Positions 42,821 through 51,806 of a stretch of 64,000 nt of DNA are shown here, one piece after another. Every line of letters begins with the position of its first letter. Positions within the stretch are counted from its first letter, which is position 1. The stretch covers positions 744,001 to 808,000 of the forward strand of contig NZ_CP109485.1 in the NCBI RefSeq assembly GCF_035918235.1, read 5' to 3'. Source of the stretch: Streptomyces sp. NBC_01445. GTDB lineage: Bacteria > Actinomycetota > Actinomycetes > Streptomycetales > Streptomycetaceae. Below the pieces are notes generated by a model, which saw only the letters and a program-made list of their open reading frames with translations, made no database searches and was not told the DNA's origin. Made by a program: the position numbers and the translations under genes.

Positions 42821-44002
42821 GTGCATACCTCCGATCTGACTCCTGAAATCCGTGCCGCCCTGAGCAAGAAGCGGCCGTATCCCGCGATCACGTTGGTCAC
42901 GCCCACCGATCCGGATTTCCCCTTCAGCGACAAGGACCGAATCCTCATCCGAGACCTGGTCACCGAGGCCAAGCGGCGGCTGGTGGACGACCCGGACGTG
43001 GAGCGGGAGACGAGGTTGGAGCTGCGGGATCAACTGCTGGATCCCGCGGAGATCGAACGCGCGACCGATCCTTTCCACCCGGACGACGCCATGGTCGTCT
43101 ATGTGGCCGTGAACGAGCCGGTCCAGGTATGGCGGATGACATCGCTCGCACCGGTGGAACCCCGCGTGGAATTCGGCACGGCATTCCTGACGCGGTACCT
43201 GGTGGCTGCCGAGCAGCGCTCCCGCCCGTACCTGGTTCTTGTCCTCGACCAGGAGATGTGCCGTCTGTACCACGGGTCCGTACGACGACTGCAGGAAGTG
43301 GAGAAGAACGGGTGGCCGGACAAGCCGCAGATCCCGTCCCCCGAGGATGCGATTCCCGGGTCCATCCCCCACTCCACGCCGTACGAGGGGCATGAGGAGC
43401 GGGTCGAGCAGTACCTGCGGACCGTGGACAAACGGCTGGGGCAGTCCTTCGAGGAGCACGACGGACTGCCGCTGTTCGTCATCGGCGGCGACAAGATCCT
43501 CTCGACGTTCAGGAGCGTCACCCGCTACGGGAATCTGATCGCCGGGACATTGCCGCTCACGGGCATGGACAAGGAATCGGCCCAGGATCTGGAGAAGCGG
43601 CTCCAGCCGGCCCTCGCGGACTTCTACGCCAAGCAGGTCGCCGAAGCCGTCTCCGAGCTGAGCGAAGCGCGTGGACAGGGCAAGTACGTCGGCGGCGCGC
43701 CGGAGGTGTGGACCTCGGTCGCCGACAAGCGCGTGCACCGCCTGGTGGTGGAAGAGGGGCTGATGCTGGCGGGCCGCATCACCGAGGACGACCGCGTCCT
43801 GGAGCTCGTGGACGTACCGAAGCCGGTGACGTTGCCGGACCCGAAGAAGGACATGGAACCGTCGGCGCACGCACTTGGTGTGGCCACCGACATCGTCGAG
43901 CGACTCGTGGACAACGCGATCGCTGCCGACGCCCGGGTCCTGTTCGTGCCCGACGGGACGCTGACGGAGGCCGGCGGCGTGGCGGCGCTGCTGCGCTACT
44001 GA
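42821..44002 (+). CDS. baeRF-family protein (bacterial/archaeal release-factor-like domain)
   Basis: 393 residues starting GTG at 42821 (GCGAGG upstream). The N-terminal LSKKRPYPAITLVTPTDPDFPFSDKDRILIRDLVTEAKRRL and central RPYLVLVLDQEMCRLYHGSVRRLQEV, with LPLFVIGGDKILSTFRSVT, resemble the baeRF3 type proteins related to eukaryotic release factor eRF1 and Pelota. They lack the GGQ stop-codon motif, so a termination role is not assumed; ribosome rescue or tRNA-related functions have been suggested. Ends in a strong hairpin. Confidence 0.75.
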   Translation: MHTSDLTPEIRAALSKKRPYPAITLVTPTDPDFPFSDKDRILIRDLVTEAKRRLVDDPDVERETRLELRDQLLDPAEIERATDPFHPDDAMVVYVAVNEPVQVWRMTSLAPVEPRVEFGTAFLTRYLVAAEQRSRPYLVLVLDQEMCRLYHGSVRRLQEVEKNGWPDKPQIPSPEDAIPGSIPHSTPYEGHEERVEQYLRTVDKRLGQSFEEHDGLPLFVIGGDKILSTFRSVTRYGNLIAGTLPLTGMDKESAQDLEKRLQPALADFYAKQVAEAVSELSEARGQGKYVGGAPEVWTSVADKRVHRLVVEEGLMLAGRITEDDRVLELVDVPKPVTLPDPKKDMEPSAHALGVATDIVERLVDNAIAADARVLFVPDGTLTEAGGVAALLRY

Positions 44003-44023
44003 TCCCCACGTACGGGCGCACGC

Positions 44024-44056
44024 GAGATGGGATCCCTCAGTGAGGGATCCCATCTC
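44024..44056. terminator. Perfect 33-bp inverted repeat after the baeRF gene
   Basis: 16-bp perfect arms (first arm GAGATGGGATCCCTCA) around a single central G. This is the probable terminator for the gene ending at 44002 and, read from the other side, for the DUF1918 gene. It has almost no loop, which is unusual for a simple terminator. Confidence 0.75.
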
Positions 44057-44097
44057 TCGTGTCTGTTTCCGCCGTCTCTCGTGTCTCTGTTTCCGCG
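44053..44097. repeat. Direct repeat TCTCTCGTGTCT... (two units of 22-24 bp)
   Basis: Unit 1 at 44053-44074 and unit 2 at 44075-44097 differ by a 2-bp CT insertion and an end base. They overlap the end of the large inverted repeat and fill the gap to the DUF1918 gene. Probably a duplication. Confidence 0.6.
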
Positions 44098-44100
44098 CAA

Positions 44101-44319
44101 TCAGAGATACGGCGAACCGGATACATCGACCACGTGCGTGTGGCGCTTGCAGTGTGCCTTTTCTACGTCTGGCCCCGGCGCGACCACAGCAGTATGGCCG
44201 TCCGAAAAGGCCACTTGGTAGAGATCGCGGTTCGTACCAGAGATGATCTCCTCGACCCTTACGGTCCTGTCACCCCTGAGGCCGTGCAGGGTCAGATAAT
44301 CGCCCTTCTTGGCTTCCAT
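44101..44319 (-). CDS. DUF1918-like small protein
   Basis: 72 residues: MEAKKGDYLTLHGLRGDRTVRVEEIISGTNRDLYQVAFSDGHTAVVAPGPDVE. The MxAxxGD opening and the YxVxxxDGHxxxxxPGPD core match DUF1918, a small beta-barrel family of unknown function in actinobacteria (typically 55-70 residues). It lies upstream of and divergent from cydA. Confidence 0.75.
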   Translation of the reverse strand: MEAKKGDYLTLHGLRGDRTVRVEEIISGTNRDLYQVAFSDGHTAVVAPGPDVEKAHCKRHTHVVDVSGSPYL

Positions 44320-44520
44320 AGTGATCAGCCTCTAATGCTGACAGCTTCCGACGCCTCTGATGGGGGCACCGTTTCCACTCAATCCCGGTGGTTGCCGATC
44401 CGCAAGCGGAGCGGAAATTGGCCGCCTCCACCCGGCCCCAGCTCCGCCCGGCCCGATGCCGCTTTGTGCTAAAGATAGCTTTTGCCCGAATGTGAGGAAC
44501 TCCGGCCGAGAGATGGTGCA

Positions 44521-46059
44521 GTGGTACTAGCAGTCGCTCAAGAGACCATGGCGCGATGGCAGTTCGGCATCACCATCGTCTACCACTTCCTCTTCGTCCC
44601 GCTGACGATCAGTCTGGCCGCCATCGTGGCGGGCTTCGAGACGGCCTGGGTGCGGACGGGCAACGCGAAGTATTTCCACGCCACGAAGTTCTGGGGCACG
44701 CTCTTTCTCATCAACATCGCGATGGGTGTCGTCACCGGCATCGTCCAGGAGTTCCAGTTCGGGATGAACTGGTCCGACTACTCACGCTTCGTCGGCGATG
44801 TTTTCGGTGCCCCGCTGGCGATGGAGGCGCTGATCGCGTTCTTCTTCGAGTCCACGTTCATCGGCCTGTGGATCTTCGGCTGGGACAGGCTTCCCAAGAA
44901 GTTGCATTGCGCGTGCATCTGGCTGGTCGCCATCGGCACCCTGCTCTCCGCGTACTTCATTCTGGCGGCCAACTCCTTTATGCAGCACCCGGTCGGCTAC
45001 CGGATCGACAAGGAGTCCGGGCGGGCCCAACTCACCGACATCGGCCGGGTGTTGTTCCAGAACACCACGCAGGTGCAGATGTTCCACACCGTTACCGCTG
45101 CGTTCCTCACCGGTTCCGCGCTGGTGATCGGCATCTCCTCGTACCACCTGCTGCGCGCCAAGCGCGGCAAGGAGACGAACCGCCGGAACATCGCGCCGAT
45201 GCGGACCTCACTGCGGGTCGGCCTGATCATCGCGGTGGTGGCCGGGCTGGGCACCGCGCTCAGCGGCGACCGGCTGGGCAAGGTCATGTTCGATCAGCAG
45301 CCGATGAAGATGGCTGCCGCCGAGGCGCTCTGGGACACGCAGGGTCCCGCCCCCTTCTCGATCTTCTCGATCGGCAATGTCTCCGAGGGCCACAACACCG
45401 TCGCACTGGAGATCCCGGGCCTGCTGTCCTTCCTCGCCAAGGACAACTTCCACTCCGCCGTCCCCGGCATCAACAACAGGGCCCGTGACCAGGCGGCCGA
45501 GTTCGGCGGTGAGCCGGAGGACTACATCCCGAACATCTTCGTGACGTACTGGGGCTTCCGCCTGATGATCTTCTTCGGGATGACCAGCTTCGTGGTCGGT
45601 CTGATCGGTCTGTGGACCACGCGGCGGAAGTTCTGGCTGACGCAAGGGCGCAAGACCGACGACGACGAGCCGCCGATGCTGATGCTCACCGACAAGGTCG
45701 AGATGAACGCCTTCTTCACCAAGTGGAGCTGGCGGGTCGGCATCCTCACCATGGCGTTCCCGCTGGTCGCCAACAGCTTCGGCTGGATCTTCACCGAGAT
45801 GGGCCGCCAGCCCTGGGTGGTCTACCACCTGATGCGCACCTCCGAAGCCGACTCCCCCCACGTGACGACCGGCACGGTGATCGGCTCGATGACCGCGTTC
45901 ACCGTGCTCTACGCGGTACTTGCGGTGATCTGGGTGAAGCTCATGGCCAAGTACGCCATGGCCGGCCCGGACTCCGGTGAGCGGCCGCCGACCAAGGACC
46001 CGACCCTGCGCGGGCCCTCCGCGGAGGATACCGACCAGCCCCTCGCCCACGCGTACTGA
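44521..46059 (+). CDS. cydA: Cytochrome bd ubiquinol oxidase subunit I
   Basis: About 512 residues from GTG 44521. The start VLAVAQETMARWQFGITIVYHFLFVPL is standard; His in the VYHFLF segment is a heme b595 ligand in the family. The later NTTQVQMFHTVTAAFLTGSALVIGIS segment holds the heme b558 His and a Met in the loop is the other ligand. Quinol-binding GRQPWVVYHLMRTSEADSP is present with a short Q loop. Membrane oxidase for low-oxygen respiration. A longer frame upstream is unsupported. Confidence 0.95.
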   Translation: MVLAVAQETMARWQFGITIVYHFLFVPLTISLAAIVAGFETAWVRTGNAKYFHATKFWGTLFLINIAMGVVTGIVQEFQFGMNWSDYSRFVGDVFGAPLAMEALIAFFFESTFIGLWIFGWDRLPKKLHCACIWLVAIGTLLSAYFILAANSFMQHPVGYRIDKESGRAQLTDIGRVLFQNTTQVQMFHTVTAAFLTGSALVIGISSYHLLRAKRGKETNRRNIAPMRTSLRVGLIIAVVAGLGTALSGDRLGKVMFDQQPMKMAAAEALWDTQGPAPFSIFSIGNVSEGHNTVALEIPGLLSFLAKDNFHSAVPGINNRARDQAAEFGGEPEDYIPNIFVTYWGFRLMIFFGMTSFVVGLIGLWTTRRKFWLTQGRKTDDDEPPMLMLTDKVEMNAFFTKWSWRVGILTMAFPLVANSFGWIFTEMGRQPWVVYHLMRTSEADSPHVTTGTVIGSMTAFTVLYAVLAVIWVKLMAKYAMAGPDSGERPPTKDPTLRGPSAEDTDQPLAHAY

Positions 46060-46071
46060 GGACGGATCGTC

Positions 46072-47073
46072 ATGCACCTCCACGATCTCTGGTTCATCCT
46101 GATCGCCGTCCTGTGGATCGGCTACTTCTTCCTCGAGGGCTTCGATTTCGGCGTCGGCGTCCTCACCAAGTCGCTGGCCCGAAACAGCACCGAGCGCCGG
46201 GTCCTGATCAACACCATCGGCCCGGTGTGGGACGGCAACGAGGTCTGGCTGATCACGGCCGCCGGTGCGACCTTCGCGGCCTTCCCCGACTGGTACGCCA
46301 CGATGTTCAGCGGCTTCTACATCCCGCTGCTGATCATTCTGTTCTGCCTGATCGTGCGGGGCGTGGCCTTCGAATACCGGGCCAAGCAGTCCGGGGCGCG
46401 CTGGCAGCACAACTGGGAGCAGGCCACCTTCTGGACGTCGTTGCTGCCCCCGTTCCTCTGGGGCGTGATCTTCGCGAACATGGTCCGCGGGCTGGCGATC
46501 GACGCGGACAAGTCGTACGTGGGCGGCCTCGGGGACCTGTTCAACGGTTACACGATCCTCGGCGGCGTCATGACGCTGGTGCTGTTCGTCTGCCACGGCG
46601 CGGTCTTCGCGGCCCTGAAGACCCTCGGGGACATCCGTGACCGGGCCAGGACGCAGGCGACTCAACTCGGCGCGCTGGCGGGCCTGTTGCTGCTGGTGTT
46701 CCTGATCTGGACACAGGTGGAGTCGGGCAACAGCCGGAGTCTGGGCGTGATGATCGTGGCGTTCCTGGCACTGATCGGGGCGCTGGTCATGACCCGGCTC
46801 GGCCGTGACGGCTGGGCGTTCACGCTGTCGGGACTGACCGTCGTGGCGGCGTTCGCGATGCTGTTCCTGGCCCTGTATCCGGATGTCATGCCGTCGACGC
46901 TCAACCCCGACTGGTCGCTGACGGTCTCCAACGCCTCTTCGTCGTCGTACACGCTGAAGGTGATGACGATCGTCGCGGCGGTGTTCACGCCGATCGTGCT
47001 GATCTACCAGAGCTGGACGTACTGGGTCTTCCGTCGGCGGATCGGCGTCCAGCACATCCCGGCGGGTCACTGA
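46072..47073 (+). CDS. cydB: Cytochrome bd ubiquinol oxidase subunit II
   Basis: 333 residues; GAGGACGG is a good ribosome site. The typical opening LWFILIAVLWIGYFFLEGFDFGVGVL and NTIGPVWDGNEVWLITAAGATFAAFPDWYATMFSGFYIPL are present. Translated 12 bp downstream of cydA. Together with CydA it forms the oxidase. The next genes, for the CydDC transporter needed to assemble cytochrome bd in E. coli, are broken. Confidence 0.95.
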   Translation: MHLHDLWFILIAVLWIGYFFLEGFDFGVGVLTKSLARNSTERRVLINTIGPVWDGNEVWLITAAGATFAAFPDWYATMFSGFYIPLLIILFCLIVRGVAFEYRAKQSGARWQHNWEQATFWTSLLPPFLWGVIFANMVRGLAIDADKSYVGGLGDLFNGYTILGGVMTLVLFVCHGAVFAALKTLGDIRDRARTQATQLGALAGLLLLVFLIWTQVESGNSRSLGVMIVAFLALIGALVMTRLGRDGWAFTLSGLTVVAAFAMLFLALYPDVMPSTLNPDWSLTVSNASSSSYTLKVMTIVAAVFTPIVLIYQSWTYWVFRRRIGVQHIPAGH

Positions 47074-47075
47074 TC

Positions 47076-49002
47076 ATGCGACCTGTCGATCCCCGGTTGC
47101 TGGCGTACGCCCGCACCACCCGCGCCTTCCTCGCCGGATCCGTGGTCCTCGGCGGGGTGGGCGCGGCCCTGCTCGTGGCCCAGGCAAGCCTCGTCCGAGA
47201 TCGTGGTGCGGGCGTTCGAGGAGCACGCGTACGACCTGACGTGGCCGCTGCTCGGTCTGGTGGCCGTCGCGCTCGGGCGGGCGCTCGTGGCCTGGCTGAC
47301 CGAGCTGGCGGCACATCGGTCGGTGGCCCGGGTGAAGTCCACGCTGCGGGGGCGGCTGCTCGACCATGCCACCGCGCTCGGCCCGTCCTACCTGACGGGC
47401 CGGCGCACCGGCGAGCTCGCGACCCTGGCCACCCGGGGAGTCGACGCCCTGGACGACTACTTCGCCCGCTACCTCCCGCAGTTGGCGCTCGCCGTCGTCG
47501 TGCCGGTCGTGGTGCTGGCCCGGATTCTCGGTGCCGACTGGCGGTCGGCGGCGATCATCGCGGTGACGCTGCCGCTCATCCCCTTGTTCATGGTGCTGGT
47601 CGGGCTTGCGACGCAGGACCGGATGACCAGGCAATGGGCCGGCCTGTCCCGTCTTTCGCATCACTTCCTGGACGTGGTGGCCGGGCTTCCGACGCTGAAG
47701 GTCTTCAACCGGGCCAAGGCGCAGGCCCGTTCCATCGCCCGCATCACGGACGACTACCGCAGGGCGACGATGCGGACGCTGCGGATCGCGTTCATGTCCT
47801 CGCTGACGCTGGAACTGCTGTCGACGCTGTCGGTGGCGCTGGTCGCGGTGGCGGTCGGGTTCCGGCTGGTCGACGGATCGCTGGATCTACGGACCGGCCT
47901 GCTGGTGCTGGTTCTCGCCCCGGAGGTGTACCTGCCGATTCGTCAGGTGGGCGCCCTGTACCACTCGAGCGTGGAGGGGCTGACGGCCGCGGGCGAGATC
48001 TTCGAGGTCCTGGAGACCGCGCCGCCGGACTCGGGGACCGATCCGGCGCCGGCCGGCGCGGAGATCAGGCTGTCGGCGGTGAGTGTCGCTTACGAGGGGC
48101 GCTCGGTGGCGGCGTTGCAGGATGTGTCGCAGACGCTCACGGCCGGGGAGACGGTTGCCCTGACCGGGCCGAGTGGCGCGGGCAAGTCCACGCTGCTCGC
48201 TGTGCTGCTCGGGTTTGTCCCGCCGTCGGCCGGTGCCGTGCTCGTCGACGGGCGCGACCTCGCCTCCTTCGACCCGGAGAGCTGGCGTCGACAGATCGCG
48301 TGGGTGCCGCAGCATCCACACCTCTTCGCGGGGACGGTCGCCGCCAACGTACGGCTCGCCCGGCCCGAGGCGACCGGCGCCGAGGTACGTGCTGCGCTCG
48401 CTGCCGCCCACGCGTCGGACTTCGCGGAGCCGGGCCTGGTGCTCGGTGAAGGCGGTGCGGGGCTCTCGGCCGGGCAGCGGCAGCGGCTGGCCCTGGCCCG
48501 CGCGGTACTGGCGGACCGGCCGCTGGTGCTCCTGGACGAGCCGACCGCCAACCTCGACGGCGAGAGCGAGGCCGCCGTGGTCGAGGCCGTCCGCTCGCTG
48601 GCAACGGGCCGCACGGTCCTGCTCGTGGCCCACCGCCCGGCCCTCCTCGCCATCGCTGACAGACGCGTGCACCTGGACGTCCCCCATGAGAGCAGGGATG
48701 TGCGCACGGCGGAACCCCGGCGTTCATCGGTCGCAGCTCCTGCCGGCCACTGCCCATGTGCGGTCGAGCCACCTCCAGGGCCCGGGCGAGGCAACGAGAC
48801 CCGGCCCCGGCTCGGCCTCGCCGTGCTCCTCGGGTCTACCTGCGTCTCGCCCGCCCCGACGCCGAGGAGCCCGGCCTGCGGGCCGCACTCGCCAGGGCCC
48901 GCCTGCTCGACTGGGTCGACAGCCTGCCCGCCGGTCTCGACACGATGGTGGGCGAGCACGGGGTCCGCCTCTCCGGGGGGCAGCGGCAGCGGCTGGCGCT
49001 GA
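47076..49002 (+). pseudogene. cydD: cydD (ABC exporter for cysteine/glutathione), frameshifted near the start
   Basis: The frame starts normally, MRPVDPRLLAYARTTRAFLAGSVVLGGVGAALLVAQAS, two bases after cydB. Near 47190-47197 one extra base shifts the frame; the rest continues as EIVVRAFEEHAYDLTWPLLGL with an ABC domain (Walker A TGPSGAGKST, signature LSAGQRQRLALARA, Walker B LVLLDEPTANLD) up to LVAHRPALLAIADRR. After about 48690 similarity ends and the frame runs on to 49002. Translation from an internal GTG at 47203 would lose the first membrane helix. Could be a sequencing error. Confidence 0.85.
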
Positions 49003-49349
49003 CCCGCGCGCCGCTCGCGGACTTCCCCGTACTGATCATGGACGAGCCCGCCGAACACCTCGACCTGCCCACCGCCGACGCCCTCACCGCGGATCTGCTC
49101 GCCCTCACCGAGGGCCGTACCACTGTGCTGATCACCCACCGCCTTGCCGGACTTCGCAGTGCCGCCGTCGACGAGATTCTGGTTCTCGACCAAGGCCGGA
49201 TCGCCGAGCGCGGCAGCTGGTCCGAGCTCATCGACCGGCAGGGTGGACGGCTCCGTGCCATGTGGCTCCGTGAGCGGCGGGCGGACGCCCTGGTTGCCGC
49301 GGGCGACGGTGTCCCCGGGCAGGTGGCGCCCATTGATCAACCGGCATAG
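48834..49349 (+). pseudogene. cydC: cydC remnant: C-terminal half of the ATPase domain only
   Basis: Starts at about YLRLARPDAEEPGLRAALARARLLDWVDSLPAGLDTMVGEHG, then signature LSGGQRQRLALTRAPLA and Walker B VLIMDEPAEHLDLPTADAL with the H-loop VLITHRLAGL. These are characteristic of CydC. The membrane domain and Walker A are missing; the frame before 48834 has no homology. It is in a different frame from the 3' part of the cydD frame that overlaps it. A deletion between the two genes (or within a cydCD fusion) is the likeliest cause. Confidence 0.8.
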
Positions 49350-49392
49350 CCTGACTGAAACTAATATTTTGTCGGCTTATGCCCGTATTTGC

Positions 49393-51726
49393 ATGGTCGA
49401 AGGGTTGAGTGTCTTGAGCATCGACAGTGAGGCGCCGGAAGAACTGGAACCCAGTGTGGGGCCGATCCCCAAGGAGGATCCGGAGTATCACCCCTACCAC
49501 CACCCGGCTGCCGGCTGGGGTGCCGCGAAGAGCGTGACCCAGTTCCTCGTGCGCGAGCGCGAACTGGTGGATGGCCCGCGGGCCATCATGAAGATGAACC
49601 ACGAGAACACAGGCTTCGACTGTCCCGGTTGCGCGTGGCCGGACGACACCAAGGGCCTGAAGCTCGACATCTGCGAGAACGGCATCAAGCACGTCACGTG
49701 GGAGATGACGCGCAAGCGCGTCGAGCGCGACTTCTTCGCCGCCCACACGGTGACCGAGCTGTTCGAGTGGAGCGACTTCAAGCTGGAGGACCAGGGCCGG
49801 CTGACCGAGCCGATGGTCTACAACCCTGACACGGACCATTACGTCCCCATCAGCTGGAAGGACGCGTTCGAGCTGGTCGGCAGCACCCTGCGCGGCCTTG
49901 AGAACCCGAACCAGGCGTCGTACTACACGTCCGGCCGGCTCGGCAACGAGGCCACGTTCCTCTACCAGTTGATGGCCCGTGAGCTGGGCACGAACAACCT
50001 GCCCGACTGCTCGAACATGTGCCACGAGGCCAGCGGCCGCGCCATGCAGGCGTCCCTGGGAACGGGCAAGGGAACGGTCGACCTCAAGGACTGGGAGAGC
50101 GCGGACGCGCTGTTCATCATGGGGGTCAACGCCGCCTCCAACGCGCCCAGGATGCTCACAGCACTCGCCGAGGCCTACCACCGCGGCGCCCAGATCGTGC
50201 ACATCAACCCGCTGGTCGAGGCGGCCGCCACACGCACCATCGTCCCGCACGACTTCATGGACATGGCGCTGTTCAAGACGACGAAGACCAGCACCCTGAA
50301 CCTTCAAGTGCGCATCGGCGGCGACCTGGCGCTCCTGCGTGGCATGGCCAAGGCGGTCATCGAGGAATCCAAGCTGGACCCCAAGGCGCTGGACCAGGAG
50401 TTCATCGAACGCCACACCACCGGCTTCGACTCCTACCGGCAGCTGTGCGAGAGCACCTCCTGGGACGAACTGGAGAGGCAGTCCGGGGTCAGCCGCGACG
50501 ACATCCTCAAAGCGGCGCGCGTGTACTGCGACGCCGACCGCAGCATCATCAGCTGGTGCCTGGGCCTGACCCAGCACGAGCACGGCGTCGACACCGTCCG
50601 CGAGATCATCAACCTCCTTCTCCTGCGCGGCAATCTGGGCCGTGAGGGAGCCGGCCCCTCCCCCGTACGCGGTCACAGCAACGTCCAGGGAAACCGCACC
50701 TGCGGCATCGATCACCGACCCGACGACGAGTTCCTCGACCGCCTGGCCGAGTACTGCAAGATCGACCCGCCGCGTGAGCACGGCCTGGACACCATCGGCA
50801 CCATCCAGGCCATGCGCCGGGGCGATGTGAAGGTGTTCGTCGGCATGGGCGGCAACTTCGCCCTCGCCGCACCGGATTCGCCGATCACGTACGAGGCCCT
50901 GCGCAACTGCGACCTCACGGTCCAGGTGAGCACCAAGCTCAACCGCAGCCACCTCGTGCACGGCCGCCAGGCGCTGATCCTGCCGTGCCTCGGCCGCACC
51001 GAGAAGGACCATCAGCGCAAGGGCATCCAGAGCACGTCCGTCGAGGACTCGATGAGCATGGTGCACATGTCCGTCGGCATGAAGCGCCCGGCGTCGCCGC
51101 ACCTGCTGTCCGAGCCCGCGATCGTCGCGGGCATGGCCCGCGCGGCCCTGCCTGCGAGCAGCACGCCGTGGGAGTGGTACATCGAGGACTACGACCGGAT
51201 CCGCGACACCATGTCGCAGGCCCTCGACGGGTTCGAGGACTTCAACCGCCGCGTGCGCCTGCCCCTGGGCTTCCGCCTGAAGCAGCCCGCCCGCGAACTG
51301 GTCTTCCTGACCCCGTCCGGCGGCGCGGAGTTCTCCGACGCGGCCCTGCCCGACGTCGTACCGGCGCCCGGCACCCTGGCCCTGGGCACCATGCGCTCCC
51401 ACGACCAGTGGAACACGACGATCTACTCGGACAACGACCGCTACCGCGGCATCAAGAACCTGCGCGAGCTCGTCTTCATGAACGAGGACGACATGCGCGA
51501 GCGCGGGATCTCCGAATTCGATCCCGTCGACATCACCAGCACGGCAAGGGACGGCAGCCACCGCTACCTCAACGGCTACCTCGCCATCCCGTACGACATC
51601 CCGCGCGGCTGCGCGGCCGGGTACATGCCCGAGATGAACGTGCTGTGCGCGCTCGTCGACTACAGCACGCAGAGCGACCAGCCGATCATGAAGCACGTCA
51701 AGGTGACCATCGAAGCGGCCGCCTGA
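49393..51726 (+). CDS. Molybdopterin oxidoreductase, FdhF/YdeP family
   Basis: About 777 residues. Start uncertain: ATG at 49393 or TTG at 49405 or 49414 (AGGG before the latter); all give the same core. FDCPGCAWPD near residue 78 is the YdeP-type Cys site that replaces the Fe-S binding pattern of formate dehydrogenases; the molybdopterin domain has SNMCHEASGRAMQ with NAASNAPRM, and GNRTCGIDHRP later. The C-terminal dinucleotide-binding domain has RSHDQWNTTIYSDNDRYRG. Sec is not used. YdeP-like proteins support acid resistance in E. coli; the electron partner is unknown. No FdhD gene is in the window. Confidence 0.85.
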   Translation: MVEGLSVLSIDSEAPEELEPSVGPIPKEDPEYHPYHHPAAGWGAAKSVTQFLVRERELVDGPRAIMKMNHENTGFDCPGCAWPDDTKGLKLDICENGIKHVTWEMTRKRVERDFFAAHTVTELFEWSDFKLEDQGRLTEPMVYNPDTDHYVPISWKDAFELVGSTLRGLENPNQASYYTSGRLGNEATFLYQLMARELGTNNLPDCSNMCHEASGRAMQASLGTGKGTVDLKDWESADALFIMGVNAASNAPRMLTALAEAYHRGAQIVHINPLVEAAATRTIVPHDFMDMALFKTTKTSTLNLQVRIGGDLALLRGMAKAVIEESKLDPKALDQEFIERHTTGFDSYRQLCESTSWDELERQSGVSRDDILKAARVYCDADRSIISWCLGLTQHEHGVDTVREIINLLLLRGNLGREGAGPSPVRGHSNVQGNRTCGIDHRPDDEFLDRLAEYCKIDPPREHGLDTIGTIQAMRRGDVKVFVGMGGNFALAAPDSPITYEALRNCDLTVQVSTKLNRSHLVHGRQALILPCLGRTEKDHQRKGIQSTSVEDSMSMVHMSVGMKRPASPHLLSEPAIVAGMARAALPASSTPWEWYIEDYDRIRDTMSQALDGFEDFNRRVRLPLGFRLKQPARELVFLTPSGGAEFSDAALPDVVPAPGTLALGTMRSHDQWNTTIYSDNDRYRGIKNLRELVFMNEDDMRERGISEFDPVDITSTARDGSHRYLNGYLAIPYDIPRGCAAGYMPEMNVLCALVDYSTQSDQPIMKHVKVTIEAAA

Positions 51727-51746
51727 GCTGGAAGTCGGGCGAAGGA

Positions 51747-51782
51747 GGGGCCCCGGCCGGGCTGACGACCGGTCGGGGCCCC
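51747..51782. terminator. GC-rich hairpin, probable bidirectional terminator
   Basis: 14-bp arms (GGGGCCCCGGCCGG, one G-T wobble with its partner) and an 8-nt loop lie between the convergent FdhF-like and CrtI-like genes. Confidence 0.75.
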
Positions 51783-51806
51783 GTCGCGTTCGCTCGTGAC
51801 ACGGCG

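Noticed and set aside
42821..44002. Peptide chain release factor
   Set aside because: The baeRF-type fold is seen but no GGQ motif, so release activity is not claimed.
44461..44520. A Rex (NADH-sensing) site before cydA
   Set aside because: TTGTGC is present but the palindromic TTGTGAA-N4-TTCACAA pattern is not.
45208..47070. Long minus-strand frame opposite cydAB
   Set aside because: Antisense shadow with highly charged, repetitive composition and no domain.
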